Origin: Cheilinus undulatus
Taxonomy: Eukaryota > Chordata > Actinopteri > Labriformes > Labridae
DNA: 64,000 nucleotides
Direction of reading: 5' to 3'
Assembly (NCBI RefSeq): GCF_018320785.1
Contig: NC_054877.1
Location: 32,572,151-32,636,150, forward strand
This document shows, piece by piece, positions 1 to 11,872 of this stretch. A program made the position numbers and the translations under genes. Positions within the stretch are counted from its first letter, which is position 1. Every line of letters starts with the position of its first letter. The notes under the pieces are model-generated. The model was not told the DNA's origin and searched no databases. It saw nothing but the letters and a program-made list of their open reading frames with translations.

Positions 1-2226
1 GCACCTGGGGCCATAATAGAGCCTGGGTGTCTCATTTCCCTGATGGACCTGCGCTCTGCCCCGACACCACTGTCCACACTCGGTAACAACTTTACTCCTC
101 CTGCCGCCTGCGGGCTGAGAGACTCTGGATGGATGGACGTCTGTGGCGTCTCCTCACTCTGTTTCTCTTCCTTCTGCATCTCCTCTCGTTCCTTTTTTTT
201 TTTTTCTCGTTTCCTTTGGAATTATTCTGCTTTAAGCCCCATTTTTAGAAATCAATACAGAGTGGAGCTTTTCTGACTGCATACATCCTCCACTGTGGCA
301 GCTTAGCCCATCAATACTCTTTAAATTCTCCTTATGGCCCCAAACAAGCCGCTGCATTATTTAGCAGGCAAACGGTCAATCGCACATTAACAGGTAAATG
401 GTGTTTGTGTGGCATCCGTCTAACTGTAGTCACTAAGTGATGTCGCTGCTGGCATCTTTATCACACCTTAAAGTCAATACTGAGGGTTTAGTCTCTGAAT
501 CCAACGTGTAGATCTTCTTATCTGTCTCTAACTTCTATGACATTTTCTTCATTCAGTGTAAGACTGAGGAATGTGGCTGTCTTTTAGTAGACTAACTAGG
601 AACAAACTCACAGCTATTAGAGAGAAAAACAGCCACAACATGCTGTTACAAACTGCAGGAACACACTCGTTTTTATAGCCTCCGTTTTCTTTGTTGCTCC
701 TTTACAAAATGTAACAACTGAGTTCAATCCAAAGCAGCAACACCACCATAAGTGTAATGTATTTCTGCATGTAGGAAAGAATAGACCACAATAAAAGCCA
801 GGTCTCATTTAGGGCTGAAATGTTTTCCCATCTCCTGAGTTGAAAGGGGAAATATTCATTAAGGAATAAATCAAATGAGGCATGACGGCGACAAGGTTGC
901 AGAGAAAATTCAATTTGTATTCATAAACAGCCACGAGCGAGGAGGAGGTGATAATTCAGAGAAGTTGTGTTACCAGAGCTGTTAGCTGCATGTTATTTAA
1001 CAGACCTGTGTGTGTGTATGTGTGTATACAGTAGGTACAAATGTGCGTTAGATGCAGCCGATCCCCTCATAAAATAATGAATTCTTCTGGATCTATTAGT
1101 GATGATCATTTTGTGAGTATTGTTTAAACTCTAAACTCAATCAGCAGCGAGCTAATGTTCATCAGTGATGAAACAGGCAGTGAATTCATTATAAGACTTC
1201 ATTATTTAAACTTTTCTAACGCAGCTTTAAATGAAAGTCCTCAGTACATGAAGTTAATAGGTTTTCTTCGTACAATTTGATAAGATAATAGCAGAGAATA
1301 TTGATGTGAAACTAGCAAAGAAGCATGTTGGCTGAGCTCAGGTAGAAGAGCCGGAAAGTTCTGAGCAGGGTTGTGATTCAGTTTGTGACTCCTTTTGTCT
1401 ACAGGTTAACAGGTTTTTGAGCAGTTCCTTCCATGTGACACCAGAATATTTAACCTGGATATGTCAGTAGTCTAAATTGTACAAATAAATTAGTAATGAT
1501 CCGGTACCAAATGTTGCCAGGATATGACTTTAGATTTCTTAAAACTTTTAAAGATATTTGGAAAATCTCAATCCGTTGTACCAAAGTGAAGCCAAAATAT
1601 TCCAGTGACTGGTATACTGTAGGGCTGGGTATTTCCCACTGTCTCATACAGTATGTATCACAATGCATGTTGATTTTGGGTGATAAATATGTCCTACACT
1701 GAATTCACTGCAGCAGCTTAAATTTATTGTAGAGGATAACAGAAAATGTTTTGCCTTATACTTTTGAACACCTAAATGCATTTCCTTAGAGATCCAGATA
1801 AATTACAGTAGTCTATTTATAATCACTGTGCTATTAATAAACGTAAATACAGTAATATATAACTTTTTCAACTTAGAATGCCCCTCTGTGTTGTCTCTTT
1901 TGCCATCGTTTTCATACTCTTCATATAAAAATCTGGTTTCTATCTACTGTAAGCCCATTTGCAATGCAAGAATGACATTTGTACTTAAGAATAAGCTTTA
2001 TTCAAGACCCAGCAGGGAATCTGACTCAGGTCAGCTTCTGTACTTCAGTAAAAAAAAAGTTTGGCACTGCTGTTTCTGTAATGAACCGATGAGTGGGGAT
2101 TAATTAACTTGACTAACTTAATAAGCAGCTGCCTGAAGCCTCTGTTATCAGCTACGCTGTACAGACCAACTTTTTACAAATAAATTAGATGGGCAGTGGT
2201 ATCCCATGGATGCCATTTTTTGGAGA
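1..2226. other. Non-coding sequence, no gene seen
   Basis: No reading frame here shows coding character. A fragment beginning tagggctgggtat near 1620 resembles the start of a common fish dispersed repeat. Short TG-rich and poly-T tracts occur at 185-207 and 1008-1026. Nothing else is recognisable. Confidence 0.5.
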
Positions 2227-3524
2227 AGGGTCTGGCTGCAGACCATCTCTGATGGCACTTTCATAGACTCACCAAATATCTCAGAAAATGCCAAAAATTT
2301 GCCAGTACTACCTAGCTATAGTTTTAGATTTTTTTCATTCAGCTTTATTCATACACGAAGTCAGACATTAACATTCATAATATTCGTAAATTAATTCATT
2401 CATGACATTTCATAGATAAATAAAAGATCGAAGGTCAAATCCAGGATGAAATTATGTACGGACCCATTTTAGAAGTAGTTACATGAATGGAGGCTTCCTT
2501 TAGCTTTGTTAGCTTAAGCTAAAGTTAACATAGCTATGTTTGCTAATCAATTAAAGCTATTACATAAGACAATGTAGCTAAGTTAGCTTTGGCAACATGA
2601 GCCATAGCTAAAGCTAACGTAGCTATGAAGACAACGTGCCTACGTAGTTTACACAGCTGCTTGATAAGCTTAGCTTTAGCTACTATAGCTACGTCAGCTA
2701 CATAGCTCCTTTACCTATAGTTAAGTTAGATTTAGCAACGTGAGCTCTAGCAATGTGTTTTTTAGCAACATGAGCTTTAGCAAACTGAACTTAAACAAAG
2801 TGAGCTTTAGCAATTTAAACTTTAGCAACGCAAACTTTAGCAACATGAGCTTTGGCAACATGAGCTTTAGCAAAATGAGATTTAGCAACATGAGCTTTGG
2901 CAACATGAGCTTTAGCAAAATGAGATTTAGCAACATGAGCTTTAGCAACATGAGCTTTAGCAAAATGAGATTCAGCAACATGAGCTTTAGCAACATAAGC
3001 TTTAGCAACATGAGCTTTAGCAACATGAGCTTTAGCAACATAAGCTTTAGCAACATGAGCTTTAGCAACATGAGCTTTAGCAACATGAGCTTTAGCAACG
3101 TGAACTTTAGCAATGTGAGCTTTAGCAATGTGAGCTTTGGCAAACGTAGCTAAAGCTTACATAACTAAACAAATAATGTAGATATGTAGCTTACAGAGCC
3201 CCTTAGTGAGCTTAGCTTTAGCTTCATTATCTATGTAGCTTTCGCAGCTTTTGTTGCTATGTAAGCTACACTTGCTGTGTTGGACTGTTTTCATGGGGGA
3301 AGAGCATTTTTCTTGCAAACAGACTGTTAACAACCTTACTAAATGCTTTATCCTGCCCTGACCTTAACCTTTGCCCTAACCCTAAACGGAAGTTTAATCT
3401 GATTTTATTTTGAAAGTTTAGTATGTACTTCTGTTCTGAGATATATTGCATCAGATGAACGGTCGGAGAATGGCCATCAGAAGTTAACCGGCTGCAGCCA
3501 GACTGTTTTGCATTTTTGCCCAGT
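2227..3524 (+). mobile_element. AGCT-array inverted-repeat element, copy 1
   Basis: The left end carries gtctggctgcagacc, then a ctctgatggcactttcatagac stretch. The right end carries the reverse complement (gaatggccatcaga, then ccggctgcagccagac) near 3463-3510, so this is a terminal inverted repeat of about 40 bases. The interior is built of gctaaagctaac/tagctatgtagct blocks plus a 15-bp minisatellite, followed by a conserved tail that includes taaccctaaacggaag. No transposase is encoded, so this is a non-autonomous DNA element. Four relatives occur at 5.8, 23.9, 27.7 and 59.8 kb. Confidence 0.7.
2745..3140 (+). repeat. 15-bp minisatellite (about 26 units)
   Basis: Tandem units of tttagcaacatgagc, with variants aacataagc, aaaatgaga and aacgtgaac, inside the copy 1 element. 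The unit length is a multiple of three and carries no stop on either strand, so long frames open on both strands: FSNMS repeats forward and LLKLM repeats reverse. I do not regard these as genes. Confidence 0.92.
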
Positions 3525-3539
3525 CTCTTTTCTTACTGT

Positions 3540-3935
3540 AGGATCATGACATTGACCTTCACTGGGTCAAGTGAGGCCTGCTGGTAACTAGATGTTGTTC
3601 TGGGTTTTTTGTGGCCTTCTGGATGAGTTGTCAATGCACTCTGAGTAATTTTGGTTGGCCAACCACTCCTGGGAAGGTTCACTGTTGTTCTGAGTTTTCA
3701 CTCCATTTGTGGACAATGGCTCTCCCTGCGGTTTACTGGGGTCCCAAAGCCTTAGAAATGGCTTTACAACCCTTTCCAGACTGATAGATGTCAATGATTT
3801 TGTGTCTCATCTGTAGTTGAATTTCTTTTGATGACAGCATGATGCGTTGCTACTTCCCTTTGTCAGACAGGTTCTATTTAAGTGAGTTCTTGATTCAACA
3901 GGTCTGGCAGTGGTCAGGCCTGAAATTGAACTCAG
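3540..3935 (-). pseudogene. Tc1-like transposase relic, N-terminal part
   Basis: On the minus strand the decayed frames read IYQSGKGCKAISKALG, then IVHKW, then FPG, then TKNP. This is the helix-turn-helix start of a Tc1/mariner transposase. Several stops and frame changes break it, and the DDE catalytic part is absent. It lies just outside the right end of the AGCT-array copy 1. Confidence 0.65.
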
Positions 3936-5826
3936 TTCAACTCTTTTTAAGAATTCAATATATATTGTGTACATTTATGCGTATAAGATGGTCTTTCATG
4001 GGCCAGATTATATATGCAAATTACATGTGAGGGGACTAAAAAGGAAAAAGAAGAAAGTGCCGCTACTAAAGGTGACTGAAATGTGCAGGGTGCCCACTGT
4101 CCTGACAGAAAAGTAGTTTTAGAACACATTTGCAAATGTAACATTTGAATTTACTGGATATCCAGCTAAGATAAGATTGAAAAAGGGAAAAACAGAGTTT
4201 AATTTCAAATTTTCCAAAGTAAAAGGCGCCTCTTTGATCCACAAAGCAAACATTTATTAGTATTTAAGCCTGAAACCCCACTAATAGAGCAGACAGCACC
4301 CACATAGTTACCTTATGTACTTTAATGAGAGAGTTTAAAAAAAACTTGAGAGGCCACGGTATGGCTGGCTCAAACTCCTTTGTTTATTTCAGCTAACCTC
4401 ATCATCCTCATAAATATCTACAGTCTTTCTCTTCAGAAAGTGAAAAAAGAACAACAAACATATTTAGAGTGAAGAGAAAGGAGGAGAGATGAGAGATGGA
4501 AAGAGGATGAGTTCTCTGCTGTGTTGCCAGAATCCATTACCTAAGTGTTCTTTATCTTTCCCATATGCTTTTGTTGTCTAATCTATCTCTGCAAATCCTG
4601 GATTCTGAAAACAAACAAATGGATCAGTCCCACCGCTCCCTGAAAACACAGAGATGCACTGCTGCAGCGCTGCCCAGAGGCTGAGGGCAGAAGTGCAGGA
4701 AGAGACCATGTGTCTGCAGAGAGTGATGGATGGATGGATAAAGAACGCATAAGTGAGAGGGTGTTTGAGATAATCAGAGGCAGCTGGAGGAAATCGAGGA
4801 CAGGACACAGAGTAGCTAACTCTCTTTCCTGCTCTGTCGGATCCTCTGCTTTGGCCCTCGCATCCATGATCCTCTCGGCTTTTACTCCCCCCCTTCTCCC
4901 CCTCCTCCTCCTCCCGTTCCTGCTCTCTTCTCTTAAGGAGGATTGCAGTTTATTCCAGACAATCCAGCCCAGTTCAGGAAGTGGAACGAGAGGGACTCAG
5001 GGAAATGCAGGATCATGGACGGACTTGCGAGGGGGAAAATCGTATCACAATAGTGCTGCGACTTTTATCAGATTTAAGTGAAGGGGTTGGGGGTTTATAA
5101 AGCCAAGAGCTTGGGCTCAGTGGTAAACTTTTAGATCTGATTACTGAAATGTGTTTGAGCCTGAAGGAAGAGGGAGCCTTAAAGGCCTATAAGTTTCTCA
5201 ACTGGACTAAAAACACAGAAGAGAATCACGCATCACTGCAGCAGCACCACGATTAGCTCTTAGCTAACACTGAAACAAGACTGTGCTCCGCTACAGAAAC
5301 AACAGAAAAGGCAGGTTGTCATGATTCCCACTGAGGTTACTGTTCAAGGAGAAAAGCCCTTATAGAAAATCCAGCCCTGATCCAGGCCTTCAAAGACATT
5401 TCAAATCAGTAGTTTGTGCCGTTAGCATGATGCTAACGGCTGTGTTTACCTGTTGTCAACAGCTATAGATGCAAAGATACGTTCATTGTATTACAGCTTT
5501 CTACTGGTTAAATAAGATGAACTTATTTCCAGGATGTCAAAGAATTAATAACTGTCACTTGTTAAGCATGGCACAGTGTAGGCGATAAGTTCTTGTCTAC
5601 AATGAACTCAAGTGTAGAAGAACATTTATGGTTTGAAAGCTCAGAAAACAATCCTCAACAACGAACGAAATTAATCACAATGGATTGTGATACATGCTGT
5701 AGTTCCTTTATCCTCATGAAATATGTACACAGTCTTGTACCTTTGCCTTTTACTTCAATTTTACTCATAGCTGTTAGCCTGGTAAAGGATGAGTAAGGGT
5801 TTTACCAAAAGTCTAAGGGGGATTTG
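3936..5826. other. Non-coding sequence, no gene seen
   Basis: Overlapping frames at 4578-5081 on both strands arise from a C/T-rich tract (4885-4925) and have no recognisable protein. A short perfect palindrome lies at 5418-5440 and is listed separately. Confidence 0.5.
5418..5440. repeat. Perfect 11-bp-arm palindrome
   Basis: GCCGTTAGCAT and ATGCTAACGGC are exact reverse complements separated by one G. It is probably a fold-back remnant of a dispersed repeat, because the gttagc motif recurs in the AGCT-rich elements nearby. Confidence 0.7.
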
Positions 5827-5827
5827 A

Positions 5828-7075
5828 ACAAGACAGTCTGGCTGCAGGCCTGGCATTTCTGAAAGTCACTCTCATAGACTATTCATCTGAGATGCTGTAT
5901 ATCTCAAAACTAAAATACAAGCTGAAACCTTTGAAATGAAAAAGATTCAACTTCCATTTAGGGTAAAGTTTAGGATACCAAAAGTTAAATGTCAAAAACC
6001 TGAACTGCAAAACCTAATTACTAAACATTTAATAAAGTCAAATAAACAGTCTGCTTCAAAGAAAAAAGCCTGTCCTCCAAGAAAACATTCTAGCGCAGTA
6101 AGTGTAGCTTATGTAGCTGTGATAGCTGAGTAAGCTATGTAGCTAACATAGCTACTAAGCTAACATAGCTATATAGCTAATGTAGCTAAAGTTAAGCTAC
6201 AAAGCAGCTACGTAAGCAATGTATCTATGTTACGTCGTAAAGCTAGCTTTAGCTACATTTGCTAAAGCTCACATTGCTAAAGCTTACTTGGCTATGATAA
6301 TGGCACTATGTAGCTAATGTATCTAAGTAGCTTGTTTAGCTAAAGCTAAGCTCACAAAGCAGTTATGTAAGCTAATATCTACATTATGTAGTTAAGTTAG
6401 CTTTGCCTACATTTGCTAAAGCTCATGTGCAAAGGTTTACTAAGATAAGCTAGGTAATGGAGCTACATAGATAAATGGCTACATAGCTAAAATAGCAAAA
6501 TAAAACTCATAAAGCAGCTTTGTAAGCAACTATCTACATTATGCTAGCTTTACCTACATTTGATAAAGCTCGAATTGCTAAAGCTTACTTAGCTATAGAT
6601 AATGGAGCTACATAGCTAACTGGCTATGTAGCTAACATAGCAAAATAAAACTCACAAAGCAGCTATGTAAGCTATGTAGATATCTATGTAGCTACATGAA
6701 CTTTAGCTATGCTTGCTAAAGCTCATGTTGCTAGAGCTAACTTAGCTACACTGGCTTATGTAGTTATTTTGATTACATAGCCACCATTCATGTTACTACT
6801 TCTAAAACAGGTCTTTGAATAACTTCACCCCTGGTTAGTACGCTGGACTTTTCATCTATTATATTCATGAAATGTTTTTAGTCTGTAATGTTTGCAATGT
6901 GGTTGATTCATGAATGTAACGGTCAGACCTTTTTTATGAATAAAGCTGAATTTAGAAAAAAATCAAAAATTGGAAATACAATGTACGGGCAAATTACAGC
7001 ACTTCCTACGGTGTCTGAAATGAACGGTCTGTGAGAGAGGCTGTCAGAGATGTATGGTCTGCTGCCAGATCTCTC
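5828..7075 (+). mobile_element. AGCT-array inverted-repeat element, copy 2
   Basis: The left end reads cagtctggctgcagg, then cactctcatagac. The right end has cggtctgtgagagaggctg and then atggtctgctgccag (7025-7072), its reverse complement. The middle (6090-6790) is about 700 bases of degenerate tagctaacatagct/gctaaagctcac units with several near-duplicate blocks of about 150 bases. It has the same architecture as copy 1, but without the 15-bp minisatellite expansion. Confidence 0.7.
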
Positions 7076-7141
7076 TTTATCTGAATGAAACCAGAGCTCC
7101 GTAAAAGTGGCCATGCACTGTAGAGCTCTATAGTACCCCAA

Positions 7142-7678
7142 CTTTAACCCGGCTTTACCAGATGGATGTGTTTCACACATCCATCTGGGAAAGCTTCAAT
7201 AGGAAACATTTGAGAAAACGCAGAGGCTTTGAAAAATCCTCTGCTGTGATTGGGTGAACATTCTGTCACATCTCTATGGGCCAATCAGAGCAAAAAAACA
7301 CTAGCAAGCTGTGCGTGTGCAGCTACTGAGGAATAATGCGAAACATGGCGACTATAGACCTGTAAGTACTTGACTTTTGCAGTTTCTGAAAAGAAAACAA
7401 CTCACTGCTGTTCTTTTTCTTCTTTTAACGAAGAAATGTTGTCAAGTTCTGATAAAAATGGTGCTTTAGCAGCATCCACGCTGATCTCTTCCTCCATAAC
7501 TGCACCAGCTGCTTGTTTACGTCACGACTCTGCTGCGCCTGAATTTGCTGCCCCTCGTCACTGATTGGTCCTGTCACTTTCTAACCGGGCCTAAACGGTT
7601 CTGATGGGAGCTTTGCAAGATGGATTTGACAGTGAAAAACAAGGAAATGGGCATATCCATCTGCTTTGCAAGGTTAAC
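7142..7678 (-). mobile_element. Inverted-repeat element carrying a helicase gene fragment, copy A
   Basis: The ends are imperfect inverted repeats (ttaaccc..ccagatggat left; atccatctg..ggttaaccc right), and each end folds into its own small hairpin. Related copies lie at 21.2, 46.3 and 50.4 kb, the last in the opposite orientation. It encodes no transposase but carries a short coding piece on the minus strand (7402-7497). The superfamily cannot be assigned from the sequence alone. Confidence 0.6.
7402..7497 (-). pseudogene. First-exon fragment of a RecQ-like helicase within the repeat
   Basis: The frame begins MEEEISVDAAKAP and ends SLKEEKEQQ, 31 residues before a stop. The same peptide, with few changes, is found at 50579 on the plus strand. 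The related copy at 46.5 kb continues with KAFRDRKDVFALLP, which resembles the region just before motif I of RecQ-family helicases. The repeat thus holds the first exon of a captured or element-encoded helicase gene. It is not functional here. Confidence 0.5.
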
Positions 7679-7780
7679 CCAACTTTTCATTCTCGAAATA
7701 ACAGGTCAATGTGGGAAATTTCTAAACAAGCATGATATAACTTAGTCTATCTTAGCTTTTCTTAACAGAAATAGCTAGCC

Positions 7781-7969
7781 ATGGGCATCAGTTGGCTCAG
7801 TAGGTAGAGCAGGTGACCATGGGCTGAGACAACAGCCCTCAATGCAGTGGTCGTGGGATCAATTCCCAGTCCCGGTGCATGTCCTCCCCCACTCTCTCTC
7901 CGTAATTCCTGTCTCTCCTCAGATGCCCTATCAAAACAAAGGCAAAAAGCCCCAAAATCTTCTAAAAAA
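7781..7969 (+). mobile_element. tRNA-derived SINE
   Basis: The head resembles a tRNA, with an A-box-like tggctcagtaggtagagcag and a B-box-like gggatcaattcc. A CT-rich body and an A-rich tail follow. A 14-bp target-site duplication, AGAAATAGCTAGCC / AGAAATAGCCAGCC (13/14), flanks it at 7767-7780 and 7970-7983. Confidence 0.8.
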
Positions 7970-7983
7970 AGAAATAGCCAGCC

Positions 7984-9822
7984 TGGGATTTTCATAAGCA
8001 AACAGGTTTTTATTCATCTTGTGTAATATTCTAACTTTCTGAGACACTAAATTTTGGGTTTTCATTATCTGTAAGCCAAAATCATCAACATTTCAAGAAA
8101 TAAAGGCTTGATATATTTCACTCCATGTGTAATAAGTCACTTCACTTTCTGAATTGAGTGACAAAAATCTTGAACTTTTTCATGATATTCTATTTTTTTG
8201 AGATGTACCTGTAAATGGAGAACAGTTTACCATACAACTGTCTCAAAACACCTTCAAACTTAAATCTTAATGACACATACCTAATTTGACATCTTGTCCT
8301 GATGTGCTGGGTCAGCACCAATAGGACTTGTGATTTTTTGCATATTACCTAAATGTCAGAGGTAAATGACTTCAAAAAGCTCAGATTTTTTTTTTTTTGT
8401 TTGTTTTCCTGTGTTTAACATCAGTTAACTGCAGAAAAATGACCTGCTGAAGCACATCCAAACAGCTACACACCTCTTTATGCTTCAGCCCCCCCCCGTC
8501 ACGCTGTAGGCTAAACTAGCTGGCGATCAGTCGCAGTCATTAGGCCCAGCAGCAGCAGCATGCTGTGTGAACAAACATCCCTAATCACAGCCTCTTAAAG
8601 ACTCCTAATGAGTCTGTGCTAATTAGGCCTCAGTCTCTGAGTCAATCTTTTCTCTCTCTGTCAGCACAGCCTCATTTATCTCCTATAGATTACTCTGTGT
8701 GTGTGCTGAGGCACAATCAGGCTATTGAAAATCATCAGTAGTTAAAGTAAGGGTTTAGGACGAAAAGTCATAAATGATTAAAGGAAAGGGGGTTTTGTGC
8801 CTTTTTTTAAGTAAATTGTCCAGTCAAAAGTTTCCCAGGTATGATCACATAAAATATATTTCTGCCAACTTCCATCAACAAATATTAAAATTAAACCATC
8901 ATTCTTTCTAAACATATAACTTTGATTACATCTATTTAGTTTAATTGTACTGCATTTGACGCTGAAAATCAGTTCCAAGTCCTGTCATAAGACCAATGAC
9001 TATGTATATCAATATGGACAACCTTTCCTAACACTGTGTAAAATGAAGCCAAAATGTTCCAGGAGGTGCTGACATGTTCTGCTGCTGATGTAATTTGGAG
9101 CCAAAACTCACACAGACTGGAGCTGTCTAAACTCACTCCTTCTGATAAAGCATAAATGTAACTTTCCAATAAAGCATCAAAGAGTCCTCAATTCATGGAA
9201 GCCAGGCCATTCTGAGCTCTAAATGTTATCAGGACAATCTTAAAACCAAGTATAAAACATACTGGGCACCAGCAAGGCTTATTATGTGTTTATACCAGGC
9301 TAACCTGACAAGACCCTGATAACCATGTGAAGCAGTGTTTTTCATGTACTTCTGTTCATTTTCAGAAAACTTAACTAGGTCATCATCCGCTCATCCTCCA
9401 CAGAGTAAACGCTCCCAGCATCGGCAGCAGCAGCGATCACTCCAAACGCCTCAGATTCACATTCAGACCGAACAATACCAATCCTGACCAGGAGTCACTG
9501 GAACAGAGACCTCATCCTCAGCACACCTATGAACCGTGTCTGTGTGTGTAAGAAAGAGAGAGGTCTCAGAGGATAAGTTTGAGATGAGGATGGTTTGCTT
9601 GAGGCTCTTGCTGACCACATATTCAACTGTTTCTTGTCTATTATTTCTATTCCCTCATTTCTCTTTGTCTCAAATCTGTGCCTTAACTCTGTATTTTAAT
9701 TTTATATCAGTAGAGCAACAAATACTTTGTTTTGTCTATTGTCTACTCCCTAAAAAGAGTGAAGTCAAACCCCCACTGAGTTTGTTGTTGTCAGCTCTGT
9801 GCTTCCTTCAGATTGTTGACGT
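7984..9822. other. Non-coding sequence; possible conserved element at 8490-8720
   Basis: No gene is seen. The segment 8490-8720 is non-repetitive and carries several homeodomain-like cores (gtcattaggcc, cctaatgag, gctaattagg), so it is a candidate regulatory block. The rest is plain AT-rich sequence. Confidence 0.4.
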
Positions 9823-10930
9823 ACAGTGCCTATAAAGTAATTTTAATTAAATAAAAATATATAATGTAAAATGAATGACTCCATAAATATTCACCACCTT
9901 CAAGTCAGTATTTAGTAGATGCACCTTTGACTGCAATCACAGCACTGGATAGGTCTCAATCAGGCTTGCACATCTGGATACTGGGAGTTTACTCCAGTCA
10001 TCCTTGCAGAACTGCTCAAGCTCTGTCAGGTTGCACAGGGATCAGGCGTGAACAGCCCTTTTTAAATTCTCTATTGATCTGGGCTTTGACACAGCCGCTA
10101 CAGAACATTCACCATTCTGTCTTTGAACCATTTCTGTGTAGCTTTGGCTCTATGCTTCAAGTCATTGTCCTCCAGGATTTTCCTACAGTATATTTTGCCA
10201 CATTCATTTTTTCTTCTACTTTTATGGTTTTCCAGGGCCAGTTGCTAAGAAGCATCCCAACAGTGTGATGCTGCTATCACCATGCTTCACAGTGAGGCTG
10301 GTGTGTTTGCCGTGATGTGCAGTGTTTGATGTCTGTCAATCATGACATTTTGTCTGATGACCAGGAAGCACCATTTAGGACTCACTGGACCAAAGAACTT
10401 CCATTCGACCATGGAGTGTCCCACATGCCCTTTAGCAAACTCTAGATGAGATTTAATCTGAGTTTTCGTCAACAGTGACTTTCTTTTTGCCACTCTCCCA
10501 CAAAGCTTTGAGTGATGAAGAACCCAAGCAACACTTGTATGCAGAGTCTCTCCCATCTCAGCTGCTGAAGCTTGTAACTCCTTCAGAGTAGTCATAGGTG
10601 TTTTGGTGGTCTCTCTCACTAGTCTCCTTCTTGCACAGACAGTTTGTGAGGACTGCCTGATTCAGGCAGGTTTACACATGTGCCATATGCCTTCCAATTC
10701 TCGATGATGGATTTAACTGAACTCCAATGGATGTTCAGTGCCTTGAAAATTTTTCATCTCCATCTCCTGACTTACTCTTTTCAATAATCTTTTCTTTGAG
10801 TTGCTTGGAGTGTTCTTTTGTCTTTATGGTGTAATGGTAGCCAGGAATACTGATTAACCCTACTAGTGGCTATTTGCTCTGTTGAATTAGATCAGTCACT
10901 TTGAATTTTAGGATCCAACATTCTTTATAT
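9823..10930 (-). pseudogene. Tc1-like transposon relic
   Basis: The left edge, acagtgcctataaagta, matches the terminus of a common fish Tc1 family. The minus frame at 10287-10619 reads TPMTTLKELQASAAEMGETLH, then LCGRVAKRKSLL, then HLEFAKGHVG, which is the middle of a Tc1 transposase. Stops and frameshifts break the remainder, and the DDE catalytic domain is not intact. The right inverted repeat is not visible, so it is probably truncated near 10.9 kb. Confidence 0.75.
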
Positions 10931-11872
10931 TTTTTCATTTTAAAGATTAAAGTCTAATATCTCATCCTCTACATCAGTTTTAAGCAGAAGTTTTGAATAA
11001 GGTTGATTTTAACATGTGAAGAACCAAATCTAACTGCTTTCCAACTGGCACCTTTAAAAACACACACATTATCACACACACAATATCCCCAGCTATGCCC
11101 TGCCCTGTAAGGGAAGCTGCTAATGGCTTGTTGAGCTGCTATAAGGCCAGGCCCCGGGGCTGGTAACAGCCATATATCACACAGTATCGATCAGCTCAGA
11201 GCTAAGTGTGGCCCTCAGCCCTTCATCCCTTCCTCCTCATCTCCTTCTCCCCCTGTTCTGATCCTGTAAAGTTATAACTGTACTCGTGTCAGCCGGGTAA
11301 TTATCATTGATCTGCTGCTGCACAAAGTGACAAATTCCACTCCCGCTCTGCCCGCTGATCTGTGATCAGTCACTGACCGCTGAACTGAGGACTTGAGGCA
11401 CTTGTTGCCTTGAGAGGTCAACACAGCTGACAGATACTGTATATGTGATAACCCTGCATCATTTGTGCACTTTTTACAATTCATTTAATCCTGTTGTTAT
11501 ACTCAGGCCTAAGTGAGGCTTTGTAGGTGACTGCTTTTATAATACCCGACCATTGCAATCTTTGTGAGTGAACATTAGGGGCTCTGTATACTTTTTTGTG
11601 TTTGCCAATGTGTTCTTGTCAACTCTTTTGTTACCATTACTTTCTACTTTGGATACTCAACACCACAAGTACTCTTTCTTGTCACTCTTGATGAAGACCC
11701 CATGTGGTCAAAACAGATTTTCAGACAAGAACAATCTCGTCATACATTAAACCATTTAATGCAAAATGGATACACAGTTTTACTTAATGAAGGCTCAGCT
11801 CAAAAGATGCTCCCTTGATTAGTCGAGGAGCATGATTTGATTTTCCAGGGAGCGCATGGCTAGAAACCCTCT
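10931..11872. other. Non-coding sequence, no gene seen
   Basis: Between two Tc1 relics. The part at 11080-11260 is less AT-rich and non-repetitive (cccagctatgccctgccctg, then ccatatatcacacag) and may be an unrecognised conserved element. No coding evidence. Confidence 0.4.

Noticed and set aside
2745..3140. CRISPR-like array
   Set aside because: The units are directly contiguous with no unique spacers, and the DNA is vertebrate.
2721..3153. Two overlapping frames of 137 and 140 residues on opposite strands
   Set aside because: They are the translation of a 15-bp tandem repeat without stops and have no complex sequence or gene signals.
3370..3390. Telomere-like ccctaaccctaaac (also at 28155)
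   Set aside because: Only about two units, and it recurs at the same place inside copies of the AGCT element, so it is part of that repeat.
4578..5081. Overlapping frames of 76-123 residues
   Set aside because: They depend on a C/T-rich tract, have no family motif and no splice context.
7790..7870. tRNA gene
   Set aside because: It has A- and B-box-like parts but continues into a SINE body and is bounded by a target duplication.
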